NCBI RefSeq assembly: GCF_003917135.1
Contig: NZ_RPDI01000017.1
Location: 1 to 64,000, forward strand
Length of the DNA: 64,000 nucleotides
Reading direction: 5' to 3'
Source of the DNA: Leucobacter chromiireducens
GTDB taxonomy: Bacteria > Actinomycetota > Actinomycetes > Actinomycetales > Microbacteriaceae
Part shown: one piece after another, positions 33,494-41,522 of the stretch
Layout: each line of letters starts with the position of its first letter
How positions within the stretch are numbered: position 1 is the stretch's first letter
Translations under genes and position numbers: made by a program
Notes under the pieces: model-generated
The model's database searches: none
The model's input: only the letters and a program-made list of their open reading frames with translations
Told to the model about the DNA's origin: nothing

Positions 33494-34903
33494 ATGAGTG
33501 CTGAACTCACGAACGGTGGCTTCACGGTGCTGATCGCGATGCTCAGCATTTGGGGCCTCGTGGCACTCGTGCTGTACGTCTGGTACCTCTGGGCGCTCTC
33601 GAAGCTGTTCCCCTACCTCGGGCTCCCCGCGCGTGATGGCTGGATCCCCGTGTGGAATCAGTGGCAGCTGCTGCGGCGCGGTGGCCTCCCCGGGTGGCTC
33701 GTGCTGCTCGGCTTCGTGCCGGGGCTCGTGGTCGTGGTCGTCATCGTGAGCATCATCGCCGTGCACCGCCTCAATCGCGAGTTCGGCAAGGACGCCTGGT
33801 ACACCGTGCTCGGCGCGGTCCTCCCGCCGATCTGGGCCATGCTGCTCGCCAGCCACATCGGCGACGGCATGTACGCCGGGGCGCGGGTCTACCAGGGGGA
33901 ATCGGCGTTCCCGCCGCTGTCGCCCGCTCGCCGGGCCGCCTCCGCGGCCGCCGGCGCTGAGCACGCTGGTTCCGAGTCTGCGGCGGAGCCAGCGGCGTGG
34001 CGTGGGCTGCCGCCCGTGCCGGAGGGCGCGCTCACCGACGCGCCCGTCGCCCCGCGTGGTGCGGGGGATCGCACCTCAGCGCAGGATCATGGCCGCCCGG
34101 CGGCCGACCCGCACGACATGAACGACTGGGGCTTCAGCAACACTACGATCGGCAACTTCGAGCGCCTCGCGGCGGAGGAGTTGGAGGAGCGACCGGCGAT
34201 GCCCCTGGGGGTGCAGCAGGCCCCGCAGCCCTTCGCGTGGCCCGAGCCGCGGGCTCCCAGGCAGGCGCCGCCGGCTGAGGAACCGGCTCCGGCACCGGCC
34301 CTGGCTCCGGAGCCGGCCGCGGCCCCCGAGCCCGCTCCGGCCCCGGATCCATCCGCGGCCCCCGAGCCCGCTCCGGCCCCGGATCCATCCCCGGCTCCCG
34401 AGCCAGTTCCCGCTGCCGTCCCGGCACCCGCCGCGACGCAGGCGCCAACCGTGGCCCCTGCGACCCCGGCGGCTGAGCCTGCCGAGGAACCCGTGCCGCT
34501 GCCCGCAGCCGAGCCGGTCCTCGATCCCGCACCGCAGGCGAGCGCCGACGCCGTGCCCGAGGCCCTCCCCGACGCCGCACCCGAGACCCGGTGGGGGCTC
34601 GAGCTCCCTGACGGTGAGGTCCTCGAACTCGTCGGCACCGACATCATTGCCGGACGGAAGCCGAGCAGCGTCGATGGTGCGCACACGCTGCTGCTCGCGG
34701 ATCCGACGCGCACGGTCTCGAAGTCGCATGTGCGGTTGCGTCGCGCCGACGGCGAGTGGACGGTGGAGGACCTCAACTCGACGAACGGCTTGACCCTGGT
34801 CTCGTCGAGTGGGCAGCGCGCGCAGCTGCCGCCTGGGCTCACGTTCCCGGCAACGGAGCACATGGTGTTCGGCACCCTCGAGGTGCGCTTGCGCGAGCTC
34901 TGA
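33494..34903 (+). CDS. DUF5684 membrane protein with C-terminal FHA domain
   Basis: 469 residues. The N-terminal part is a three-helix DUF5684-like membrane domain (LIAMLSIWGLVALVLYVWYLWAL; LVLLGFVPGLVVVVVIVSII; TVLGAVLPPIWAMLLASHI) with the internal motif YLGLPARDGWIPVWNQWQ. A long Pro/Ala linker includes a 36-bp tandem duplication (34321-34392). The C-terminal FHA domain (about 385-469) has GRKPSS, VSKSHVRLRR and DLNSTNGL, the phosphothreonine-binding Arg, Ser-His and Asn set. I chose ATG 33494 because the upstream codons are unrelated; a TAGACT at 33412-33417 may be an internal promoter. It ends the kinase operon and is a natural reader of kinase targets. Confidence 0.88.
   Translation: MSAELTNGGFTVLIAMLSIWGLVALVLYVWYLWALSKLFPYLGLPARDGWIPVWNQWQLLRRGGLPGWLVLLGFVPGLVVVVVIVSIIAVHRLNREFGKDAWYTVLGAVLPPIWAMLLASHIGDGMYAGARVYQGESAFPPLSPARRAASAAAGAEHAGSESAAEPAAWRGLPPVPEGALTDAPVAPRGAGDRTSAQDHGRPAADPHDMNDWGFSNTTIGNFERLAAEELEERPAMPLGVQQAPQPFAWPEPRAPRQAPPAEEPAPAPALAPEPAAAPEPAPAPDPSAAPEPAPAPDPSPAPEPVPAAVPAPAATQAPTVAPATPAAEPAEEPVPLPAAEPVLDPAPQASADAVPEALPDAAPETRWGLELPDGEVLELVGTDIIAGRKPSSVDGAHTLLLADPTRTVSKSHVRLRRADGEWTVEDLNSTNGLTLVSSSGQRAQLPPGLTFPATEHMVFGTLEVRLREL
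34321..34392 (+). repeat. 36-bp tandem repeat in the Pro/Ala linker of the FHA protein
   Basis: Two consecutive 36-bp units (34321-34356, 34357-34392) differ only near their ends and encode PEPAPAPDPS-type segments. A flexible wall- or cytosol-spanning linker that can change length by slippage is implied. Confidence 0.85.
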
Positions 34904-34940
34904 CCCGCCCTCCCTCCCCGTCCCCACCTCACCCGCATCC

Positions 34941-35011
34941 GGATCGGGGTCACTTGGGCAGGGTGTCGGCGCGGGAGCGTGCGCGACACCCTGCCCAAGT
35001 GACCCCGATCC
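34941..35011. repeat. 71-bp intergenic palindrome, copy 3
   Basis: Arms 34941-34968 and 34984-35011 are perfectly complementary over 28 bp, with a 15-nt loop. It lies between the convergent FHA and putA genes, before their hairpin terminator. Confidence 0.92.
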
Positions 35012-35083
35012 GGGGCGGGGTGGGGCCTGGGCGGCGGTGGGGAGCCGGGCGGTGAGGAGTGGGCGCCCGCAGGAGCGCGCGTT

Positions 35084-35120
35084 CTGCCCCATACCCCAAC
35101 AAAGTTGGAGTATGGGGCAG
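35084..35120. terminator. Bidirectional terminator (FHA gene / putA)
   Basis: 17-nt arms 35084-35100 and 35104-35120 with an AAA loop and one mismatch; the stem starts CTGCCCCATAC. It is 7 nt from the putA stop. The 224-bp spacer 34904-35127 holds only this and palindrome copy 3. Confidence 0.85.
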
Positions 35121-35127
35121 ATCGGGG

Positions 35128-38100
35128 CTAGATGAGGCCGGCCGAGAGCTGGCTCGGCGTGCCGAAGCGGTGCGCCGTGATCGACACCGCCTGCTCGCGC
35201 AGGTGCGGCAGCAGTTCGATGCGACCGGCGGACACGACAGGCCCGGCGTAGACCGCGATATCGGGCTTTCCGCCCGTCGCCTCGTGGATGCGCGCGGCCT
35301 CGGCGTCGCGCGAGGCGCCAGCGACGAGCCGCACGCGCGCACCCGCGGTCGGCCCGTCCTGGGCCGCAAGCCCGGCGAGCCGCTGCTCCCAGGCCGCGTC
35401 GTCCTCCAGCTGCACGATGACCCCGGCCTGCACAAGCGCGGTGGCGAGCGGCGTCGGCAGCGCGAACGCGGCGCTCACCACGGGGGAGGTGCGCGCGGCG
35501 TCGCCAGCGCGCTCGGCCCCCGACCCTGCGGCCCCCGAGCCGGCGGCCCCGGCGGACCCGGCGAGCACCCCGGCAGCGATCGCGCGCACTGCCTCGCTGG
35601 TCGTGGCGTCGGCCGCCACGCGAATCGTCGTACTCACCGGGTGGTACCGGAGCAGGTTGCGCTCGACGCCCAGCTGGGAGGCGTCGCGCGCGATCCCGAA
35701 CTCCGCCGCCCACGCCGCAGCGTCGCTCGCGAGCGCCGCACGCAGCCACGCGAGCTCGGTCCCGGCGACCCCCGAGCGCTCGGCCGCCGCAAGGAGCGAC
35801 GCCACGGCGGGGTGGGGGGCGTCCGCTCCGGCGCGCACCGCAGCGTCGCGCCAGGAGCCGAGCCCGTGCAGGTAGTTCGGCCCGCCGGCCTTCGTGCCGG
35901 CGCCGATGGCCGACTTCTTCCAGCCACCGAACGACTGCCGCCGCACGATCGCGCCGGTGATGCCGCGGTTGACGTAGAGATTGCCCGCTTGGATGCGGCG
36001 CAGCCACGTGCTGAGCTCATCGCGGTCGAGCGAGTGCAGCCCGCTCGTGAGTCCGTAGTCGGTGTCGTTCACGATGTCGATCGCCTCGTCGAGCGTGTCG
36101 GCGGTCATGATGCCGAGGATCGGCCCGAAGTACTCGGTGAGGTGGTACTCGGAGCCGCGCTGCACGCCATCGCGCACGCCGGGACTCCACAGCTTCGTGC
36201 CGCCGTCCGCGTCGCGCGCGAGCGGGCTGTCGCTCTCCACCGGCGCGGGCTCGATGAGCCACCGCTCGCCCGTCCCGAGCTGCGTGAGCCCGCGGAGCAG
36301 CTTGCCGGACGGCGCGGTGATGATGGGCCCCATCTGGGTGCCGAGGCGATCCGGGGTGCCAACGCGGAGCGAGCGCACGGCGTCGAGGAGCTGCCCGCGG
36401 AAGCGCTCGGAGGTGGCGACCGAGCCGACGAGGATCACGAGCGACGCCGCGGAGCACTTCTGGCCGGCGTGGCCGAAGGCCGACTGCGCGACGTCGCGCG
36501 CCGCGAGATCCAGATCCGCGTTGGGGGTCACGATGATCGCGTTCTTGCCGCTCGTCTCGGCGAGGATCGGGAGGTCGGCGCGCAGCTCGCGGAAGCGCAC
36601 GGCGGTCTCGTACGCGCCGGTGAGGATGAGCCGGTCGACGCGGGGATCCGCGACGAGGCGCGAGCCGAGATCCCGATCGGGGAACTGCACGAGCTGCAGC
36701 ACGTCCCTGGGCACGCCGGCCTCCCACAGCGCCTCCACCATCACCGCGCCGGAGCGCGCGGAGTTGGCCGCCGGCTTGATGATCACCGACGAGCCTGCGG
36801 CGAGGGCAGCGAGCGCCCCGCCTGCCGGGATCGCGACCGGGAAGTTCCACGGCGGGATGACCGCGGTGAGGGCAACGGGCTCGAAGGTGGCGCCGTCGAC
36901 CTGGTCGAGGAGCTGGCCGAGCATCGCGTAGTAGTTCGCGAAGTCGATGGCCTCGGACACCTCGGGATCGCCCTGGTCGAGCGTCTTGCCGCACTCGGAG
37001 CCCATCACTTCGAGGAGCTCGCCGCGGCGCGCCTCGAGCCGCTCGCCCGCGCGCATGAGGATGCGTGCGCGCGCGTCAGCGCCGAGCGCCTGCCACCCCG
37101 CCGCGGCAGCGATCCCGCGCTCGATGATCGTGTCGAGCGCCGCCTGATCCGGCACGCTGGCGTCGGCGACGAGTTGCGTGCCGAGCTGCGATTCGGCCAT
37201 GCGGTCGGCGATGCCGAGCCCCCACACGCGGTTTCCCGGCAGATCGGGATCGGTGTCGGGCGTGTTCTCGAACTCGCCCCGCCTGCCGGCGGCGACGCGG
37301 GCCTCGACCCGTTCCTCGGCGCCCGCGGCGTCGAAGGTGCGGCGATCCTGCGCGCGGTTGGGTGGTGGCACCGCGAGGCCGGCTGCGGTTCCGTCGCCCG
37401 TGATCGCGGTGAGCGCGTCGAGCGAGGCGAGGAAGCGGTCGCGCTCCCGGTCGAAGAGGGTGCGGTTCTCGCCGAGCTCGAACACTGCGGACATGAAGTT
37501 CTCCTGGCTCGCGCCCTCCTCGAGGCGGCGGATCAGGTACGCGATCGCGACGTCGAACTCCGCGGGGTGCACGACGGGGGTGTAGAGCAGCAGGGAGCCG
37601 ACCTCGCGTTTCACGGCCTCGGCCTGCCCGGTGGCCATGCCGAGCAGCATCTCGAACTCGATCCCGCGCTCGGCGCCGCGCGCCTTCGCGAGCAGCCAGG
37701 CGAGGGCGACGTCGAAGAGGTTGTGGCCCGCGACGCCGATGCGCACGTTGCGCACGCGATCGGGGTGGAGGGCGTAGTCGATGACGGCCTTGTAGCTCGT
37801 GTCCGACTCCTGCTTCGATCCCCAGGTGGCGGCCGGCCAGCCGTGGATCGCGGCGTCGACGAGCTCCATCGGGAGGTTCGCGCCCTTCACGATGCGCACC
37901 TTGATGGGGGCGCCGCCGCGGGCGACGCGGCCGGCTGACCACTGCTGCAGCCGGATCATCGCGCCGAGCGCGTCGGGGAGGTACGCCTGCAGCACGATCC
38001 CCGCCTCGAGCTCCAGGAACTCCGGCCGGTCGAGGATGCTCGTGAACACCGCGAGGGTGAGGTCGAGGTCCTTGTACTCCTCCATGTCGAGGTTGATGAA

Positions 38101-38754
38101 CTTCTGCGGGCTCGCCGCCGCGGCGCGCGCGAAGAGCGGGATCAGCTGCTCCTCGATGTGCGCGACGGCCTCGTCGAACGCCCAGTGGTTGTGCGGGGCG
38201 ACGGTCGAGGACACCTTGATGGAGACGTAGTCGACGTCGGGGCGGGCCAGCAGCCGGTGCGTGCCCGCGAGGCGGCGCTCGGCCTCGTGCTCGCCGAGGA
38301 TCGCCTCGCCGAGCAGGTTGATGTTGAGGCGCACGTCGTCGGTGCGGAGCTTCGCGATCGCGCGGCCGAGCTTCTGGTCGCTCGCGTCGATGATGAGGTG
38401 GCTGACCATCTGGCGGAGCACGCGCCGCGCGATGGGGACAACGACGCCGGGGAGCGGGCCAGCGAACGCGCCGCCCAGGCCGATCGCGCCGCGCAGGGGA
38501 GCGGCGAGGAACTTCGGGGTGAGCGGGGTGAGCTCCTGCAGCTTCTTGGCCGCGGCGCGCACGTCCTCCGGGCGCACGACGCCGTCGACGAAGCCAACGG
38601 TGAAATCGAGCCCGTGCGGATCGCGGAGCACCCCGGCGAGGCGTGCGGCGGAGGGGTCGGCTGGGATGTCCGCGGCCTCGCGGATCCAGCGCTCGACGAG
38701 TGCGATGGCCTCGGCTGCGAGGTCTTGCGGGCGGGTGGTGGCGTGCACGGTCAC
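35128..38754 (-). CDS. putA: Bifunctional proline dehydrogenase / L-glutamate gamma-semialdehyde dehydrogenase
   Basis: 1208-residue PutA that converts proline to glutamate: FAD-linked proline oxidation to pyrroline-5-carboxylate, then NAD-dependent oxidation. The N-terminal proline dehydrogenase barrel has FINLDMEEYKDLDLTL, VRIVKGANLPME and VAGHNLFDVA. The aldehyde dehydrogenase half has IPPWNFPVAIPAGG, ILAETSGKNAIIV (general-base region) and the nucleophile in GHAGQKCSAASL. An additional C-terminal region of about 170 residues is less conserved. It lacks the ribbon-helix-helix repressor domain of enteric PutA. I chose GTG 38754, preceded by GAAAGG at 6 nt; the upstream extension is unrelated. 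The divergent LysR gene is the likely activator. Confidence 0.93.
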   Translation of the reverse strand: MTVHATTRPQDLAAEAIALVERWIREAADIPADPSAARLAGVLRDPHGLDFTVGFVDGVVRPEDVRAAAKKLQELTPLTPKFLAAPLRGAIGLGGAFAGPLPGVVVPIARRVLRQMVSHLIIDASDQKLGRAIAKLRTDDVRLNINLLGEAILGEHEAERRLAGTHRLLARPDVDYVSIKVSSTVAPHNHWAFDEAVAHIEEQLIPLFARAAAASPQKFINLDMEEYKDLDLTLAVFTSILDRPEFLELEAGIVLQAYLPDALGAMIRLQQWSAGRVARGGAPIKVRIVKGANLPMELVDAAIHGWPAATWGSKQESDTSYKAVIDYALHPDRVRNVRIGVAGHNLFDVALAWLLAKARGAERGIEFEMLLGMATGQAEAVKREVGSLLLYTPVVHPAEFDVAIAYLIRRLEEGASQENFMSAVFELGENRTLFDRERDRFLASLDALTAITGDGTAAGLAVPPPNRAQDRRTFDAAGAEERVEARVAAGRRGEFENTPDTDPDLPGNRVWGLGIADRMAESQLGTQLVADASVPDQAALDTIIERGIAAAAGWQALGADARARILMRAGERLEARRGELLEVMGSECGKTLDQGDPEVSEAIDFANYYAMLGQLLDQVDGATFEPVALTAVIPPWNFPVAIPAGGALAALAAGSSVIIKPAANSARSGAVMVEALWEAGVPRDVLQLVQFPDRDLGSRLVADPRVDRLILTGAYETAVRFRELRADLPILAETSGKNAIIVTPNADLDLAARDVAQSAFGHAGQKCSAASLVILVGSVATSERFRGQLLDAVRSLRVGTPDRLGTQMGPIITAPSGKLLRGLTQLGTGERWLIEPAPVESDSPLARDADGGTKLWSPGVRDGVQRGSEYHLTEYFGPILGIMTADTLDEAIDIVNDTDYGLTSGLHSLDRDELSTWLRRIQAGNLYVNRGITGAIVRRQSFGGWKKSAIGAGTKAGGPNYLHGLGSWRDAAVRAGADAPHPAVASLLAAAERSGVAGTELAWLRAALASDAAAWAAEFGIARDASQLGVERNLLRYHPVSTTIRVAADATTSEAVRAIAAGVLAGSAGAAGSGAAGSGAERAGDAARTSPVVSAAFALPTPLATALVQAGVIVQLEDDAAWEQRLAGLAAQDGPTAGARVRLVAGASRDAEAARIHEATGGKPDIAVYAGPVVSAGRIELLPHLREQAVSITAHRFGTPSQLSAGLI

Positions 38755-38863
38755 GACGAACCTTTCGGGAGCGGGTGGAGCGGGTGGGCGGCGGCGGTGC
38801 GCGCCCGTAGTGACAGTGTGGGCTCCGGGAAGCGTGAAGTACAGCAATTGTTTTGATGGAATA

Positions 38864-38884
38864 TCATGAAGAAAAACTGCATGA
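38864..38884. promoter_or_regulatory. Candidate LysR-type operator between putA and lysR-type gene
   Basis: TCATGAA-N7-TGCATGA (6 of 7 positions symmetric) lies in an unusually AT-rich patch (about 38840-38890) of the 156-bp divergent promoter region. Size and dyad spacing fit a LysR-family recognition site. Confidence 0.45.
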
Positions 38885-38910
38885 ATACATCGCGCTGAAG
38901 GGCGGCTCAC

Positions 38911-39819
38911 GTGCTCGAAATGAAACGGCTCCGCCTGCTCTGGGAGCTGCACGCCCGCGGCACCATCGCCGCCGTCGCCCAGGCGCTGAACTACAGCCCA
39001 TCAGCGGTGTCGCAGCAACTCGCCCTGCTCGAGCGTGAGGCGGGCGTCGAGCTGCTGCGCAAGAGCGGCAGAACGCTGGAACTCACCCCGGCGGGGGCCG
39101 CGCTCGCCGCCGAGGCCGAGACGCTGCTCGCCGGGCTCGAGCGCGCGGAGTCCGCGCTCCACCGCGCGCGCGACGAGGTGTCGGGCACCGTGCGGGTGGC
39201 CGCGTTCCAGACCGCGATGCTCGCGTTCGTGCCCGAGGCGCTCCGCGCGCTCCGCGAGCGGCACCCGGCGCTGCGTGTCGAGGTGGTGCAGGTCGAGCCG
39301 GGTGCCGCCCTGTACGAAACCTGGGCGCGCGGCTTCGACCTCGTGGTCGCCGAGCAGTACCCCGGGCATTCGGCGCCGCACTTCCAGGGGCTCGACCGGG
39401 AGCCGCTCACCCGCGATCCCATCCGGCTCGGCCTCCCACTGCTCCGCGCGGGCGACCCCCGCTTCGACGCCGTGACGCAGCTCGCGGATCTCGCCGAGCT
39501 GCCCTGGGTCATGGAACCGCACGGCGCGGCCACCAGGCACTGGGCCGAGCAGGCGTGCCGCAGCGCCGGCTTCGAACCGGACGTGCGCTACGAGACCGCC
39601 GACCTGCAGGCGCACCTCAGGCTCATCGAATCGGGCAACGCCGTCGCCCTGCTGCCTGGGCTCGTGCGCGCCGGCGGCGCGGTCCGGATGCTCGAGCTGC
39701 CCGATCGGCCGCACCGCACCGTGTTCACCGCGGCGCGTGCGGCGAGCGTCGACCACCCGGCGCTCGCCGCCGTGCGTGCCGCACTGGGGGATGCGGCGCG
39801 CAGCGTGCAGTTCGATTGA
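38911..39819 (+). CDS. LysR-family transcriptional regulator, probably of putA
   Basis: 302 residues. N-terminal winged helix-turn-helix: LRLLWELHARGTIAAVAQAL, NYSPSAVSQQLALLEREAG, ELLRKSGRTLELTPAG. The C-terminal type 2 periplasmic-binding-protein fold (RVAAFQTAMLAFVPEAL onward) is the effector-binding part. GTG 38911 has GAAGGGCGG upstream; ATG three codons later is an alternative. It is divergent from putA, so it likely activates proline use and represses itself, with proline as the probable inducer. That pairing is inference from position. The short gap to the nuclease gene downstream does not show obvious coupling. Confidence 0.87.
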   Translation: MLEMKRLRLLWELHARGTIAAVAQALNYSPSAVSQQLALLEREAGVELLRKSGRTLELTPAGAALAAEAETLLAGLERAESALHRARDEVSGTVRVAAFQTAMLAFVPEALRALRERHPALRVEVVQVEPGAALYETWARGFDLVVAEQYPGHSAPHFQGLDREPLTRDPIRLGLPLLRAGDPRFDAVTQLADLAELPWVMEPHGAATRHWAEQACRSAGFEPDVRYETADLQAHLRLIESGNAVALLPGLVRAGGAVRMLELPDRPHRTVFTAARAASVDHPALAAVRAALGDAARSVQFD

Positions 39820-39927
39820 GTGCGCACCCGGCAACTTTCCGTGGAATCCGCTGCAGACACTCAGCTTCGCGAGCGTAGGGTGGTGCCTGTCGGCATGGCC
39901 CGGGAGTTCACCGGGGAAGGGCGCGGT

Positions 39928-40623
39928 ATGAAGATCATCAGCTACAACCTGCGGAAGAACCGCGCGGTCACCGAGATCGCGGCGCTCGCCGCAGACCACG
40001 AGATCGATGTGCTCTGCCTGCAGGAAGCGGAGGCCGTCGCGCTTCCCGCCGCACTCGGCGAGCTGCGCCTCGTGCACGCCACCGAGCGCAACCGGCTCGG
40101 GCTCGCCATGTACGTGCGCGGCGACCGCTTCGAGACGCGCTCGGCGCACACGTTCCAGCTGAAGAAGTCGCTGCACGATCGCCTGCTCGCGCCCGCGCAC
40201 GAGCGGCTGCTCGGCGCGCGCCTGCACGACCGCGAGACGAGCCGCGACCTCGTGGTGGCCTCGTTCCACGCGGCCCCGCTCACCGCGCTCAACTCGCTGC
40301 GCCGACACCAGATCCACGCCGCGCTCGGTGAGCTGCGGGAGCTCGGCCCCGGCCTGCCAGCGCTCATGGTCGGCGACTACAACTACCCCGTGTTCAAGGG
40401 GCGGCTGGACACTGAGATGCGGGATCACGGCTACGAGCTCAGTCTGAGCGATAAGCGCACCTACACGCGATACAAGATGTTCCGCGGACACTTCGACTTC
40501 GCGACCTCGGCCGGCCTCGATATCTCGAGTGTGTCGACGCTCGGCCGCGGCCTCTCGGACCACCTGCCCATCCTGGTGTCGGCCGAGCTGCGCGCTGAGC
40601 AGCGCGTGCCGAGCCTCGTGTAG
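39928..40623 (+). CDS. Endonuclease/exonuclease/phosphatase (EEP) family protein
   Basis: 231-residue hydrolase with the EEP (DNase I-like) fold. Diagnostic pieces: KIISYNLRKNRAVTEIAALA, DVLCLQEAEA (metal-binding Glu), SFHAAPLTALNSLRRHQ, MVGDYNYPV (catalytic Asp and Asn), and the final SDHLPILV with the catalytic Asp-His. Substrates in this family range from DNA to phospholipids and inositol phosphates, so the target is unknown; no export signal is visible. I chose ATG 39928, which has GGGGAAGGG directly upstream; an in-frame GTG at 39820 would overlap the regulatory leader. A 30-bp perfect hairpin follows. Confidence 0.83.
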   Translation: MKIISYNLRKNRAVTEIAALAADHEIDVLCLQEAEAVALPAALGELRLVHATERNRLGLAMYVRGDRFETRSAHTFQLKKSLHDRLLAPAHERLLGARLHDRETSRDLVVASFHAAPLTALNSLRRHQIHAALGELRELGPGLPALMVGDYNYPVFKGRLDTEMRDHGYELSLSDKRTYTRYKMFRGHFDFATSAGLDISSVSTLGRGLSDHLPILVSAELRAEQRVPSLV

Positions 40624-40652
40624 CGGTTCGGGCTCGCCGCGCGCGGGCTGAG

Positions 40653-40717
40653 CTAAGCGATTCGGCCAAGCCCAGCCCGAATCCCCGATTCGGGCTGGGC
40701 TTGGCCGAATCGCTTAG
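40653..40717. terminator. 30-bp perfect hairpin (bidirectional terminator)
   Basis: Arms 40653-40682 and 40688-40717 are exact complements over 30 bp with a 5-nt loop CCCCG. It lies between the convergent EEP and HAD genes, and its right end overlaps the HAD stop region (40714-40716). The stem is far longer than a typical terminator. Confidence 0.85.
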
Positions 40718-41490
40718 GGAAGCTCGGTGGGGGCGGCGGTGGCGGCGGGGGTGGCAGCGGCGGCGAGGAACGCCGGCACCTCGGCGACGCCGGCCAGCAC
40801 CGCCGTGGCCTCCGCCGGGAAATCCGCGCGGCCGAGCTTGCCGGTGAGCACGCCGATCGCGTGCGCCGCGCCAGCGTGCGCCCCAGCCTGCACGTCGACC
40901 GCCGTGTCGCCTGCGACGAGCACCGTGCGCACGTCGAGCGTGCCGGTCAGCTCCATCGCGCGCTGGATCATGTACGGCGCCGGCCGCCCGGCGAGTACCT
41001 CGTCGCCGCACACGAGCGCGTCGACCACCACGGCGTCGGCGCTGCCCGCCGGCGTCACCGGCGCGCTCGGGACGCTCACCTCGTGCGCGGCCGGCGCGAT
41101 CCGCCACCCGATCCGGTCGAGGATCGCGGCCGCGACATCGCGCGAGAAGCCGGTGGTGAGTGCGACGCGCACCCCGCGCGCGCGGAGCTCCGCGATCGCC
41201 GCCGGCACGCCGGGGATCGCGGTCGGCGGGGCCGCGGCGTAGCGCTCGGCCAGGATCTGCTGGAATCGCTCGAACGCCCGGTCAACGACCCCGTCTCGCG
41301 CGGGATCGCCGCCGCCGAGCCGCATGAGCGCGGTGATGGCGGCGCGCTTCTCGGTGCCCATCCACGCCTGGAGGTCGGCCGCCGCGACCGTCGCGCCGGT
41401 CTCGGTGACCGCGTCCTCGAGCGCGCGATACACCTCCCCGCCGTCGTCGATGGTGGTGCCGGCCATGTCGAATACGGCGAGGGTGATCAT
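40714..41490 (-). CDS. Phosphonatase-like HAD hydrolase (PhnX-like)
   Basis: 258-residue HAD-superfamily enzyme of the phosphonatase-like group (TIGR03351 type), expected to break the C-P bond of a phosphonoaldehyde. Motif I is FDMAGTTIDD, with the nucleophile Asp. The cap carries MGTEKRAAI, where Lys48 aligns with the Schiff-base Lys of phosphonoacetaldehyde hydrolase; the following His of true PhnX is Ala here. Motif II is ALTTGFSR and motif III/IV VLVAGDTAVDVQAGAHAGA. ATG 41490 has AGGAG upstream. It follows the GntR gene by 32 bp on the same strand and faces away from the FAD oxidase and phosphonate transporter genes, so all form one phosphonate-use locus. Confidence 0.83.
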   Translation of the reverse strand: MITLAVFDMAGTTIDDGGEVYRALEDAVTETGATVAAADLQAWMGTEKRAAITALMRLGGGDPARDGVVDRAFERFQQILAERYAAAPPTAIPGVPAAIAELRARGVRVALTTGFSRDVAAAILDRIGWRIAPAAHEVSVPSAPVTPAGSADAVVVDALVCGDEVLAGRPAPYMIQRAMELTGTLDVRTVLVAGDTAVDVQAGAHAGAAHAIGVLTGKLGRADFPAEATAVLAGVAEVPAFLAAAATPAATAAPTELP

Positions 41491-41522
41491 TGGGTGCTCC
41501 TGAGCGGTGTGTGGTGGGAAAA

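Noticed and set aside
28855-33549. A 1564-codon open frame on the minus strand across the DUF58/transglutaminase-like/FHA region
   Set aside because: It is antisense to genes with clear family motifs, has no recognisable domains and is a common artefact of GC-rich codon usage.
34321-34392. The 36-bp tandem repeat considered as a CRISPR or VNTR locus
   Set aside because: The units are directly adjacent, inside a coding region, and keep the reading frame of a Pro/Ala linker.
39820-39927. Upstream GTG start for the EEP-family gene
   Set aside because: The fold starts with KIISYNLR right after ATG 39928, which has a strong GGGGAAGGG site; the upstream residues are unrelated.
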